Shown piece after piece: positions 47,401-58,767 of a DNA stretch of 64,000 nt. Positions within the stretch are counted from its first letter, which is position 1. The number at the start of each line of letters is the position of its first letter. The notes beneath the pieces are model-generated. The model saw only the letters and a list, made by a program, of their open reading frames with translations. It ran no database searches and was not told the DNA's origin. A program made the translations under genes and the position numbers. This DNA is from Phaeoceros laevis (taxonomy: Eukaryota; Anthocerotophyta; Anthocerotopsida; Notothyladales): contig JBNGIQ010009074.1 in assembly GCA_049999765.1 (NCBI GenBank), positions 41,249 to 105,248 of the forward strand, given 5' to 3'.

Positions 47401-50400
47401 TGCCTCTCCCAAAATAATGTCTTTATCCTTATTACCTGCTACCTTGAGTCCGAAATTCATGTTATTAGCCAGCCTTTGACACAAAGACAATACATGGCCC
47501 TCAACATCTGGATCTGCCAGCAGAGCTGCCATTTTTCTATGTTCACTTTCACCCATCGATATTTTGAACCCACCATCCTTTTCTGATTGTTCCTCATCCT
47601 CCACATCCAGATCACTATCAGATGGAGGCACCTGTACTTGCTCAGCAGTACCGGGCATAAAGGGATAAGGGGCACTACCGCTTGTGGCTGCTGTACAAGC
47701 TCCAGCTGGGGGCACATACTTCCGGGGCTTAAGGCAGAGGCAGCTTGTTCCCCGGACACCTCCAGCACCACAGTCACAGAAAAAGCGACTCAATCGTGAG
47801 TAGACTACCTTATGACCACGGTGACAGACTTTTGCACATACCGAGCAACAGCCTTTTGATACCGTGAGATCACAGGTGTAACAAAAGTACCAGTGTTGCT
47901 CCATAAAATTACTTCCACTGGATGTGAAGGTACAAACCCTAGATGCCAAAGCACGCTCACTGCCTGTGTCATCATCTTCATCTCTGTCCAGGCTTACTAA
48001 TTCCCCATCTGAAGTGCCATCATCCTCATCATCATCAACTGAAGTTGCATCGCAGTCACCAGACCCACTTGCAGGCTCCATTGTGGACTGCAAATTGTGC
48101 TCCGCGTTCTTGCAGAACAGATTTTGCTTTACTATAGAACCTGCTGATCCAGTACCGGGCACAGTGCCAAGACCATGTCTCCTGTCTAAGCTCTGCCTGC
48201 GAACATGTGCCTTGCGAATACCACATTCAGTGAATAAAGAATGCAGGAAGGAAAGGAGACATCCTAAACCATCCAAATTATTGCTCTGGACAGGCAGTTT
48301 TTCCAAAAGATCCAGAACAGCCCGTAGAAGCAATGACAGCAAAGGCTCTCCAACTGCTAGTTGAACAACCAAGCTGAAGTAAACCTTCGTGGCCATCACC
48401 TCATAAGTCAAAAATGCCCGCTCCAGATTCAAAAGCATTCCCTTCACAAGATGAGATCTCAGTTTGTACGTAAGATCGCTTTCCTTGCCCTCCGACGACA
48501 CCAGAGTTTGGATGAACAATGAAGCAAGATCCCTAACGGCAGAAGGTACATTTCGAGCAAGACCACCACCCAATGTGTCAGAGGATTGCCCCAGTAGCCT
48601 CTGCTCCAACCACGTAGCCAGAACCGGCAAGTTCATATCTAGAAACTTCATCTGTAAGTTGTGCCTGAATCCTGACTGCGCAATTGACTCTGAGGTTAAA
48701 AGGTCAATCATAAGCTGCATGACCTCCAAATTCACGACATCACTTGAGCGGCCTGCCAGGACATCTACAAGGGAGGAGAAGCTCCTACAATTCTTCCCTG
48801 CCTCCACAGGCTGAGGCATTGAACCCTTTTCCCCCTTCTCTGAATCGGTTTCCATTACATACAGCTGAAGTGCCTCAAACCTGGTGGGATCACTCCTGAT
48901 GCTGTTAATGACTTCGACAGCCTGAATTGCTACCGCTTCCTTAAGTCCACCATCAACACCCTTAACCAGCAAGAGCTCTCCCAGGTGTTTTAACAGGTAC
49001 GTGTCATTCACTCTGGTAGCCTCCACTTTAGAAGGTATTAGAGTGGTTAGGAGAATGGAGCACTTAGTGTGGAGATTCTCAACCGTACTATCCACCATAA
49101 CCGCCTGCATTGCATGTCTTAAGTCATCGAAGTCGGACGATTTTGCAGTAACATCCATCATGCCACGGCAGTTCATCAAACTTTGGAGGGTATCCACAAT
49201 GCTCTCTATCAACAGCATACATGATACTACAGCAGCACTCCCTGGGTGACACGTTGATGGAAAGCCATGCAACAGTGCAGGAAAGAAAATGTAATTAGCA
49301 TCACTGCCGCCACCTATGTCATGGCCAGGGCCCAACAAGAGAGAAGTTGTTTCAGCCAGCCATGTTGTTGTGGGTCCCCATCTTAAAAGTGACTGAATCA
49401 GTGATGTGCTCACTCCGGCCCTGTCCAGAAGGTCCTGTTGCTTCCCTTTACTCAGACAACCTCTCATCAAAAAATCTATGGATGCCAGAAACTTGTTGCC
49501 AGGATGCCTCTCCCTCAGCACATGCAACAGACAGCTCCGAAGTGCGTTCACATACAATCCAACCATGGATGACAGTATGCTCACAAGTTTAGTGAGATGA
49601 GCATCACTATAGACAGTCGCTGCTGACTCTTTGAGGAACTTCAGCAATCCACATTGATTGCTTATCTTAACTGCTTGAGCACCGCCAACCACATGCTCCC
49701 CTGTGGTTACGTTCTGTGCAAAAAGTGCCCGCAGTCCAGTTTGCAAGGATGACAGTACCAAATGACATGACGAATTTTGCCTCAAAAAATCCCATGATAT
49801 CAAATTTTTCATTTTTCCACCCGACAAAGTGCCCTCTATTACTGAGAAAATCTTGATAGCAAATGGAACCCAGTCTTTGGCAATCAGACTGCAATCGTGT
49901 TGTATGCTCGCATATAAAGTCCTTCCCAGGCTCATAAAGAAATCAGCTCCTAAGAAGCTACTAGTATATGCAGAAAGCTCTTGGGTACTAACCTGTTTAA
50001 ATGCTGGACCAACACTACATGTGATGCTCCAGACCAGCAAAAAGATGTATCTCTCCAAAATAGCTTCATCTACAGTGGTCAGAGTCTTGCCTCTCCAGGT
50101 CTCAAGAACATCACAAAGACAATTCCCAAGGTCAGATATGTCCTGATGCAAAGAGCTAGCCCCGGGAGCTTCTAACAGGCTACCCGGATCAGCAATTCTA
50201 CCTACTTCTAACAGCTGCTGGATGGCAACCTCATTTAAGTGATGTTCGTCCGGTCTTTGATCCTTCAATACCCTCCGTGCAATATGTGCAGACCAGGAAG
50301 CAGCAGGTCCATCTTCCCCGGCAAAATTGTTCACTGCTTGCACAGGTTGATGGCGAATGGTTTCCCTCATGTGAATTAACAGCCACCTTGGAAAGGTGTT

Positions 50401-53400
50401 GAACTGCAACACCAAGTACCTCATGGCCAGCACCAATCTGGAGATGAGCAGGGATGAAACAGCCAGAGCATTGGCTGTGTTGTTTTGCTTCTCACACAGA
50501 TTAAAGGACTTCATCGCTGAAAGCAGACTCCTGAACCTTCGAATACGCCCTTCCACTGAGAGTGAGTGAAAGCCTGTGAATAATACCTCCATGTGCTTCA
50601 CAGAAGGTAAACTTGCAGAAGCTTTTTCAATATTCATTTCCAGAATCCTAAGACTTTTTCCTTTCAAGATAATCGAGTCCACAAAATTTTGCCAAATTTC
50701 CAGGATCACGGGATCATCATATGACTCGCCTTTCTTGCTGGACCGGTAGACTAGAAGATTCCCTAAGAGTGCCAAGCTGTTCACAGAAAGTGTGCCAGAT
50801 ATATCTGCTTGTTTCAAGATCTGATGACCAAGATGTACCTCTACTGCATCAGACAGAGCAGACCTCAAAACCAGAGCTTGCAGCAGGTCAAGAATGCCCT
50901 TATGCAGCTGCCTGAGCAGATCTGAACTTACATTCCCCTCTGCAGCCCCACCGGCAAGCGTTGCCCTGTCCATGGCATTTGATTCCGAATAAAGAATTTG
51001 AAGAAAAACGTCCACATGTTCCTTCGTAACCTGCTTGCATGCAGCTAAATAGGTCGGTCTGTGCCAATTTGGAAAGAAAACGCATTCCCTTAAGAATGTC
51101 AAGACCTGAAGGGTTGTCTGAAGAGGGATATTGTACAGACCATCCAATTTCTTGGTTGATGAACAGCCTTGAGTGTTCCCATCGGAGTTGACAGAACTTC
51201 TCCCAGACTCCAAAAACAGATCCCCAAACAAGGTTTCATCCTCACTAGCAACAGTCAAACAATCTACTGAACCCGTCATGAATTCCTCCTCACTCTGAGC
51301 CGACGATGCAGCCTCCATCAATGGCCTAACCTTCAGCCCTTGAGCGTGAAGAAGACTGGTGACAGCAATGATGTTGTCAAGCCAGTGGGTGTTGGTAGGA
51401 AAAAGAACTTCCAGATGCTCATGTTGACTCCTCACTTGGTCCAACAGGAACCTAAGCTTGAAAAGCTGTACACTCACTCCTCTATCACCGCTGGTTACCA
51501 CTTTACTAGCCTCTCCTTTTCTTGCATGCACCTGATACCTACCAAGAGTATGAGCGTGAATATCCTCAAACATCCCAAGAAGATGACTGACAACATGGGG
51601 TGTACAAGCCAGTGGCAGCTTCTGGCCTATGTCATGCCTTCCTCTCGACAGCTCCAGGGCATCCAATATGGATGCAGCTAGGTAGGTCCTAAGATTAAAA
51701 AACAAAGTCTGATCCGGTAAAAGAATCTCTGCTACTTGGAGCACTCCTTCCAAGATTGCAGGCAATGAGAATGCCTGATCGCTTTCCAACAAATCCTCCA
51801 CATCTGTACTGCTAATGTCTCGAGTTAGCCTCAAAAAGACAGGTACAGCCGATGCCAGTTCTACCAACTTCAAGGTTACATCGCTGTAAAAAGGTCTATA
51901 AACAGAGTCTCTTGTAATTTGCACAAGGAGCTTCAGAATGCAGGACACAAGAGAGGCTTTTCCTTGTGCAAGCCTGTCCTCTTCCTCAGAGTCTAATATT
52001 AGGCATGCGCTGAGCTCTGTTTTGCATATATCCAGCAACCGTGAAACACACTGGGCCTTTACTGTGGCAAACTTCTGCGTTGCAACCAGGATACTAGTCA
52101 CTGGTCTCGACAGCACCACTGCCTGCATGCCATCAGTTCCAGTACCCCTGAACTCAAGACCAAGTTGCTCAATAGCCAAAAGAGTCAATAGACTTTCAGA
52201 CCTCCCAGCTTCATTAGAATTACATGATGGGTCCGCTGTTCACAAAGAAACAACTCCAACGTGTCAACAGAAACCTGCAAGATAACCTGCCGAGTGCAAA
52301 AGAACTAAATAACAGCAAAAATGGGAAGGTAACAAATTACTTTACCTTCAGTGGCACTATTTATACAGGAAACGGATTCATCTGCTTGAGACGTGGAAAG
52401 TGATACATTGAACGGGGGCACTTCTGAAGCAATACACTCAACAGCCGGGGGTCCACGCTCCCTTGCCTTCCCCTCCACCAACAGCATATCCAGAAGTTGC
52501 AAGAACCTGTGCTGAATCTGGCAAGTACCAACACCTCAGTTGCCTGAAAGGTAGGATAGCAGATGATGACAAACCGTAGAGTTCTCGTCTGTGGCACGAG
52601 AATGCTGTTCTACTATATAGTAGCTGCACATTGTACAAGGAACTCAATCTTGCTCGACAGAATTGTAAAAAACAAGCGACGCTAGGTCAGTCAGCTCAAG
52701 AACCCTCGACTCAAGTACCAAAAGGGCGTGAGGACGTCTCAGTTTGCGGACATTGACCCATAGATACCATTACACACCGTAGGCAGCTCCCCAAAACCCC
52801 TTACCCTCTGCTCCAAGTCAAAACGCTGTCGTAGTACCGTAGCTTCAACGTTCAACAAACAAGCATCCGGCATTTACAGAGACGACAAGGATAGGTTTTA
52901 CAACCCCAGCGCTTGGGGGTCTGGGCATTAGCCTTACGTCGACAGGAAGACAACAGTAAAGTTTCATGAATTCAAGCAAGCAATCAGCGCGACAACGAAT
53001 CAGCGCATCTATCAGCGTCGACAAAAGCAGCTATCATACTAAGCTGGGCGAGCGCACACAGAAGACGACGACAGCTAGAGAGCATGAGAGATGCGGGCTT
53101 GCTCATTCAAAATTGCATGATACCGAATTCCAGAAATCGACATGGTATGTCCACTAACCTCTTCAATTGAAAGCGACGTGGTGACCGTCTGTGGCTGACG
53201 GAAATTATGCTCCAATCCACGCAAAGAAAAATGCACCGCCAGAGCGTGCACCTGCTCGACAACCTCCTTCTCCGCCGAATCTGCACACCCCAGGTCACAC
53301 TCAGAATCTCAACCACCTGCCAGTCGAATTTCCGCGATAAAGCTCCGACCGCAGAGGCCACATTGCAGGCCAATTGGCCGGAATGACATGACCTCCAGGT

Positions 53401-53705
53401 CGGGCACCACGGGATTCGCACCGCACTCAGCGCGAAACCGGCAAATTGAGAAGGCAAAGAGGAGCACCTAGGACGAAATCACACGACGCCGGCACCAGCG
53501 CCTCCAGAACCCCCAGCACGTACTCCCACTGCTGCTTGCTCCAGCGCGCCAGGCCACCGTCCTGGCCATCTCCAGAGCCGTCCAGCCCGGCATGCAGCAG
53601 GGCGGCAAGCTGGCGCAGGCCGCACTGTACCGCCGGCTCCGACAGCCGCGACGGCAGCGCCCCTCGCTGCTCCAGCACCTCCGCGAGCTTCTGCAGCGCG
53701 TCCAT
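35457..53705 (-). CDS. BIG: BIG / UBR4-family giant protein, copy B
   Basis: Fifteen exons: 53705-53468, 53280-53159, 52517-52346, 52208-45979, 45807-45187, 44943-44763, 44618-44378, 44265-39691, 39592-39370, 39304-38882, 38716-38573, 38414-37772, 37668-37292, 37189-36686, 36590-35457. All GT-AG, phases identical to copy A; product 5275 residues without premature stops. UBR box about 1603-1672, ZZ finger from about 2655, Cys-rich cluster and hemi-RING (from about 4768) all keep their zinc ligands. In the 168-codon hemi-RING exon I count 11 amino-acid differences from copy A, while introns are mostly unalignable outside splice sites; this indicates an old duplication with both proteins under constraint. 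Odd: a 39-bp tandem duplication in the last exon adds 13 residues. An in-frame ATG at 53900 could extend the N-terminus, but that segment is not shared in frame with copy A, so 53705 is preferred. Confidence 0.95.
36041..36118. repeat. 39-bp in-frame tandem duplication in BIG copy B exon 15
   Basis: Units 36041-36079 and 36080-36118 differ at only two bases and encode the repeated peptide [13 protein letters not shown] on the minus strand. Copy A has one version only ([12 protein letters not shown]). It lies in a disordered Ser/Pro linker of the C-terminal module, so it is probably tolerated without effect. Confidence 0.9.
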
Positions 53706-55516
53706 GACCGCTGTCAGCACTGCCGCGGGGATCCAGCGTGCGCTCCTTGTTGTGGCCGATGGGAGGATTGCAGATCGGCAACGGTCTGTTGATGGCGGAG
53801 CCCAGGCCCAGGCTCTTTGCCTCCTTTGGTGGATGAAGCGGCTGCTGCAAGAAAGAACCAAGCATGGAAGTCGGGAAGCATTCCGCGAAGGGCTCTTCAC
53901 CGACGGTAGGTGCCGTGCCGTGCCGTATCTAGGATAGTCTAATTGCTTATGGCACCAAAAATCAATCGGTCCATCTCTATCTGGGTCTCTGCTTACGCTA
54001 AAGTGTGGTCACTGGTCACCTAAGGACTTGTCTACGTGCATTCTATATTCCACGCCACAAGGACTTGGTTGGAACTTGGAAAGTGCCGATAGTGCCAAGA
54101 TCGATAGTGCCGCACCGCTCCACATTATCTACCATGTATTAGTTTCTTAGTAGAGACAAGATTTTAATCATTTTCCATAGTTATTTGACCTATTTTCTAT
54201 TCCTATTATATCCTGTTCTTCATCTATAATGCTTCATGTCCATATATAAATTAAACTTAGGTGGGATGGTACATTGAACTTTGGTGATGCTACAAGCCTA
54301 CAACTTCTTACGTGAGAGAGATTCAGTAGGTGCAAGGATAATATAGTGTGGGTTTTCTTCATGCTTTAATGGTAAATCTTATAGCATGTCATACAATTCA
54401 TCTATTGATAGTGTTGATGAGTGGTAGAGGGCATGCTGATAGAGGCCATTGAGAAGGTGCTTCAAAAAATATCGAATGCTTATAGCATGAGCTCCTCCAA
54501 GAAAGCTCTAAAAGAATATTGATTTAAGATTTATCCTCTCTTTTATGTTGATCTTGCCTCCGGACAAAAGTCCATTTTTGTAGTGTGAAGTTGTGAACTC
54601 CATCTTCCCAAACATATGATCAAATTAGCTAGTAATAAGGGCATTTGCAGGGACGTACTGGTTTGCCATTTGTCTGAGTTTCTAAGAACTTGGAAAGGCA
54701 CTACAATGCCTTCCACCCGGTATTGGGTTCTCTTTCATAGTTGAGAAGAATCGGAACTTCAGGCAGTCCCAATTCACACACATAAAAAGCTGAACCACTA
54801 GAAATACTCCTAGGTTAGGCGTGGCAACCCGTAATTGAAGCTAAGATTGTTAGAGCCATTCAGCTAGGGGCCGAAATGTTTCGCCCGGCACACAGTGGTC
54901 AGGAAGGCCCTACACGATGAAGATGAAGCAGCGGTCGTGCACGATGGTGGATTTCCTTTCCCTGTGAGGTGATTTCGGCTCTGGAGTGGACATGCCGCGC
55001 TCAGCTTGGCTGTGACACGATTTTTTTTGAAGTGAATTTTGAGGAGGAGGTCTTCCAAAGGAGTATTATGGGGCATCATCTTCTTGAAAACAAGTGGCAG
55101 CACTTCTCGTGTGATTTACAAAGAGACTATTTTGCCATCATTGAATGTAGATCGGATTGCTGCCTCTGAAAGCCCTGGTGGACAAGGACCTGGACACAGA
55201 CTTGTTAAGATCTGTAAGCTGTGCAAGCTCTGCTATGGTATACAAGATGTTGCACAGGACCTGTTTGGCTAAATAGCGCTGTCTCGCTTCCCTTCACCAG
55301 TGAGGCCTGCTGCCAACCAGCCTACGGAGGCTACCTGGTAAGATGCACCACCGTTCGTACGTCTACGTACCAATGCGAGTCTCCGGTATCTGCCACTGCA
55401 GATGGCAGATGTGGGGGCACCCTCTCTCGAGGTCGTGGATGCATGGATGCATGGTTTCCGCCAGCACAAGCTTGCGTTCAAGAGATGGACACAAGGGGAG
55501 GTATGGATTGCTCTTC
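53706..55516. other. BIG copy B 5' flank and AT-rich spacer
   Basis: 53706-53905 aligns with the copy-A 5' flank (shared promoter and 5' UTR). From there to about 54850 the sequence is AT-rich without an ORF of coding character. 54860-55300 is less AT-rich and has overlapping short ORFs on both strands, none with a recognisable family; it may be a decayed element. The last 200 bp are the 3' flank of the minus-strand PPR gene at 55517. I see no RNA gene. Confidence 0.5.
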
Positions 55517-58423
55517 TTAAGGCCGATCACCACAGGAGCACGCCCCTTCCACAAAGCGATGAACACGGTGTGCATCCCTAACAGTGATCTGTCTCTTCTC
55601 AATCCTGGACATGACCTTGGTGGAACTGTGGCAGTCACCGCACATGCGTAGGTTCTTGGTGACTATCAAAGGTGTCCCATCCGGAGTGTGGAGAAGACCA
55701 TAGGCCAAAGCCAACTTTTCGGCATGCCCACACAGTTCATCTTCCTTTTGCCTCTCAGAACAAACTGGCTTGAGCACCAAGTGTGTCTGTGGCACATGGC
55801 CCCCCTCCTTCCAGCGTTGGTTCACGGTTCTTAGCTTGGTGGACATGTCGCCCTTGTCTTCCCCAATGACGAATGTGTGAACATGACCGTTCACCTCGAT
55901 GCCTGCCTTTGCAGGCTTCTTGCTGGCTCCAGCCGACTTACGCAGCCTCTCGATCCTATCTACATCTGCCCATCTACCGGCTTCGGCATAGATGTTTGCC
56001 ATGAGCACATAGGCAGATGCATACTGAGGGTCCAGCTTGATGAGACTCTCGAAACACCTGCTTCCGCGCCCTAAGTCTCTGTGGCATTTGCAGGCATTCA
56101 GCAAGGATATCCATCCGACCAGGTCCCTCTCGAATGGCATGGACAGCAGCATCTGCTCTGCCTCAGCGAGGTGTCCGGACCTTCCAAGGAGATCAACCAT
56201 ACATGCGTAATGCTGCCTGGTGGGCACAATGCCGTAATCTTCCAGCATGGCATTGAAGTACTGCCGGCCCTCGTTGACCTTGCCTGCATGACTGCATGCC
56301 ACCAGGAGGCAAAGGAAACTGGTCTCATCAGGTTGAACCCCATTTTGCAGCATCTCTTGGAAACACTGTATGGCATGTTGCCCTTCATTACTCTGGCCAT
56401 AGCCGTTTAACAAAGCTGTCCAGGAAATCACATTCTTCTCGTGTAAGCTGTCAAACACTTGGCGAGCTTCCTCCATACAACCACATTTTGCATACATGTC
56501 CACTAGGCAGCTAGCCACTGCTGTATCAACCTCCACTTTCCTCTGGAGGATTTGTGCGTGCAGCTGCTTGCCTTGCTGTATGGCTCCAGTGCTTCCACAT
56601 GCCTTTAGGAGGCAAGAAAATGTAGCCTTGTTAGCAAGGACAATACCTTCCTGCTCCATTTTCGCATGCAGAGAAAGAGCTTCTTGGCTAAGTCCATGGT
56701 CGGCATATGCTACCATCATGGCAGTCCAAGTGACCACATCCTTCACACGCATAGTGTCAAACACCTTTTGAGCGTCATCCAAGCTGCCGCACTTAGCATA
56801 CATATCCACCAGGCAATTGCCGACGATTACGTTAGTGATCAGTCCTCTTTCCAAAATCTGCAAATGAAGCTGCCTGCCCTGCTGCAAAGCTCCCATACGA
56901 GTGCATGCCTTCAGAAGGCAAGCAAACGTCACGTTGTCAGCTAGGATCATGCCTTCTTGCTCCATTCTTGTGTAAAGAGCAAGAGCTTGTTCAGCCAGCC
57001 CCTGCTCGCTGTAAGCATTTATCATGCTATTCCATGTCACCACATCCCGAGTGGGCAAACTGTCAAACACCTCACGGGCATCCTCCAAGCTGCCGCATTT
57101 GGAATACATGTCCACCAGGCAGTTGGCAATGACTGTGTGAGCCTTGAATCCTCTTTTCAGAATCTTTGAATGAAGTTGCTTTCCTTGTTGTAGAGATCCA
57201 ACGCTGGCACATGCTTTTAAGAGGCAAGAAAATGTGACGTTGTCGGCTATAAAAATACCTTCCTGCTCCATTTTCGCATGAAGAGCAAGAGCTTCACGAC
57301 CAAGCCCATGCTCGGTGTATCCATTTATCATGCTATTCCATGTAACCACATCTCTTCTCGACATGGTGTCAAAAACCTTACGAGCATCTTCCAACCTGCC
57401 ACATTTGGCATACATCTCCACCAGGCAGCTGCCAACGAAAACGTTGTGCTGGAGCCCCCGCTCCGCAACATCAGCATGCACCATCCTGCCACTATCCAAG
57501 TCTGCTGCACTTGCACAGGCTTTCAGAGCTGCCACGAAGACATGACCATCTGGCTTCAAAGTGGAACTCCTCATCTGATGATACAATCTTATTGCCTGCT
57601 TAGGCTCAGCATGTTCAGCGTGTGCCGATATCATGGACGACCACATGAAGGCGTCCGGTATTGGCACTCTAGTGAACACTTCGGTGGCATCCTCCAACCT
57701 CCCGTGAGAAGCATACATGCGCAGGATGTGGTTGGCCAGGAATGTGTTCGACTGGTATCCACTTTTGATAGCAAAAGCATGAACTCGCCGACCGAGACTC
57801 AAATTCCTCTGTGCCAAGCATCCCTTCAGGATACCGTAAAACAGAGAAGTGGAGACACGAGATCCTGTCTGCACTAGGAGGTCCAGGGCGTCAACAGCTT
57901 CTGCGAGCTGCCCGTTCTCACACAGTTTGCTGCAGGCTTCAGCAGTGACGTCCCCAACATACCCTGCTATCCTGTGACGGCCAGCAACAGGGGACCAGGT
58001 GGGATTGGTTGCAGGTGACGCCGTTATCCTTACCACCTCCATCTGTCTGTCCCATGTAGCTAGCTGCGACTCCACCCAAGCAGGCTTCTGGACGTTGTTC
58101 AGAAGCAGGGCCTCACTCGACTGCACATGTCTGAAGTCCGGAGAACTGGAGGTACTTTTATCCAGCCTACAGTCCCGCCACAGGGCAGGCTCCAGAAAAA
58201 ACTGTCTCCAAGAATCTCTTGACCCAACACTGTTGTCTTCCACACATACCTCTGAGGCCTCACATTGTCGTAGAGCGCCTAACTTGGCTGGTAGCAAGCT
58301 ATGCGTTATGAATCTGCTACTTCGGGACAGCCACAGCTCGGGAGCCACATTCAGAGTCTGGCAACTAGGCGAAGTCCTCAAAACTTTATACTCCATCAGC
58401 AGCATGCTGTTGCACAGTGGCAT
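55517..58423 (-). CDS. PPR protein, PLS class, with degenerate PDF-like motif and DYW:KP-like domain
   Basis: Intronless, 968 residues. The ATG at 58423 is the first after an in-frame stop (58442-58444). Residues 71-124 are a weakened PDF-like block: LWRDCR replaces WWDNR and ALLLN replaces ALWLD, but SPDFRH and KPAWVESQL remain. Then four regular P-L-S triplets (VVTWNSMINGYTE, CLVDMYSKCGSLE), a P2-L2-S2 unit, E motifs, and a DYW-family domain with CGHAEKLA, MCGDCH and FVEGACSCGDRP. It is close to the protein at 4350-6596 from LLNGYGQSN to the C-terminus, so the two share recent ancestry but differ in number of repeats. Fifth/last pairs of S and P motifs in order: ND, SD, SD, ND, ND, ND, ND, TN, SN, TD. 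Inferred role: organelle RNA editing, possibly U-to-C. Divergent from the next PPR gene. Confidence 0.93.
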   Translation of the reverse strand: MPLCNSMLLMEYKVLRTSPSCQTLNVAPELWLSRSSRFITHSLLPAKLGALRQCEASEVCVEDNSVGSRDSWRQFFLEPALWRDCRLDKSTSSSPDFRHVQSSEALLLNNVQKPAWVESQLATWDRQMEVVRITASPATNPTWSPVAGRHRIAGYVGDVTAEACSKLCENGQLAEAVDALDLLVQTGSRVSTSLFYGILKGCLAQRNLSLGRRVHAFAIKSGYQSNTFLANHILRMYASHGRLEDATEVFTRVPIPDAFMWSSMISAHAEHAEPKQAIRLYHQMRSSTLKPDGHVFVAALKACASAADLDSGRMVHADVAERGLQHNVFVGSCLVEMYAKCGRLEDARKVFDTMSRRDVVTWNSMINGYTEHGLGREALALHAKMEQEGIFIADNVTFSCLLKACASVGSLQQGKQLHSKILKRGFKAHTVIANCLVDMYSKCGSLEDAREVFDSLPTRDVVTWNSMINAYSEQGLAEQALALYTRMEQEGMILADNVTFACLLKACTRMGALQQGRQLHLQILERGLITNVIVGNCLVDMYAKCGSLDDAQKVFDTMRVKDVVTWTAMMVAYADHGLSQEALSLHAKMEQEGIVLANKATFSCLLKACGSTGAIQQGKQLHAQILQRKVEVDTAVASCLVDMYAKCGCMEEARQVFDSLHEKNVISWTALLNGYGQSNEGQHAIQCFQEMLQNGVQPDETSFLCLLVACSHAGKVNEGRQYFNAMLEDYGIVPTRQHYACMVDLLGRSGHLAEAEQMLLSMPFERDLVGWISLLNACKCHRDLGRGSRCFESLIKLDPQYASAYVLMANIYAEAGRWADVDRIERLRKSAGASKKPAKAGIEVNGHVHTFVIGEDKGDMSTKLRTVNQRWKEGGHVPQTHLVLKPVCSERQKEDELCGHAEKLALAYGLLHTPDGTPLIVTKNLRMCGDCHSSTKVMSRIEKRQITVRDAHRVHRFVEGACSCGDRP

Positions 58424-58761
58424 AAGCGCATGGCTGCCTGCTCAGAATTGTGGGAGTCCTGCGCTAGCAGTGCTATGCGAGCAAGAAGAAGTTACGAAGG
58501 CGAAGGTTGCTGGCACCTCCACTCACCATTTTTGTTCGTGAGGAAGATCATAACGGCTGCGTAGCCGTATCCTTGCGATGGTCCACATTCTCTTCCACGT
58601 TTCTCTATGGCGGGGTTGTCGTTTTATGCATGCTATGCCAGGGGTCCCTTCAGGAAGCGCCATCCCTCTGCCATTGATAGCAGATTCATATACCCTGTTG
58701 TCACTTATCACAAGAGACAGAAGCAGCGTTTGGACAGGGAGGACAAGGCAGGACCATCTAA
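58424..58761. promoter_or_regulatory. Shared upstream region of a divergent PPR gene pair
   Basis: About 340 bp between the ATG of the minus-strand PPR gene and the first open codon of the plus-strand PPR gene. It must contain one or both promoters and 5' UTRs, and possibly a short first exon of the plus-strand gene. A plus-strand ORF (58578-58952) overlaps it in another frame and could supply such an exon, but I cannot place a convincing donor. No TATA box stands out. Confidence 0.45.
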
Positions 58762-58767
58762 ACCGTA

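Noticed and set aside
53706-53900. N-terminal extension of BIG copy B (ATG at 53900)
   Set aside because: Copy A has a 3-base difference and lacks an equivalent start; similarity across the flank looks like UTR, and the extension has an odd composition.
54860-55300. Overlapping ORFs of 66-99 codons upstream of the PPR gene at 55517
   Set aside because: No family similarity, inconsistent frames, and no splice structure I could support.
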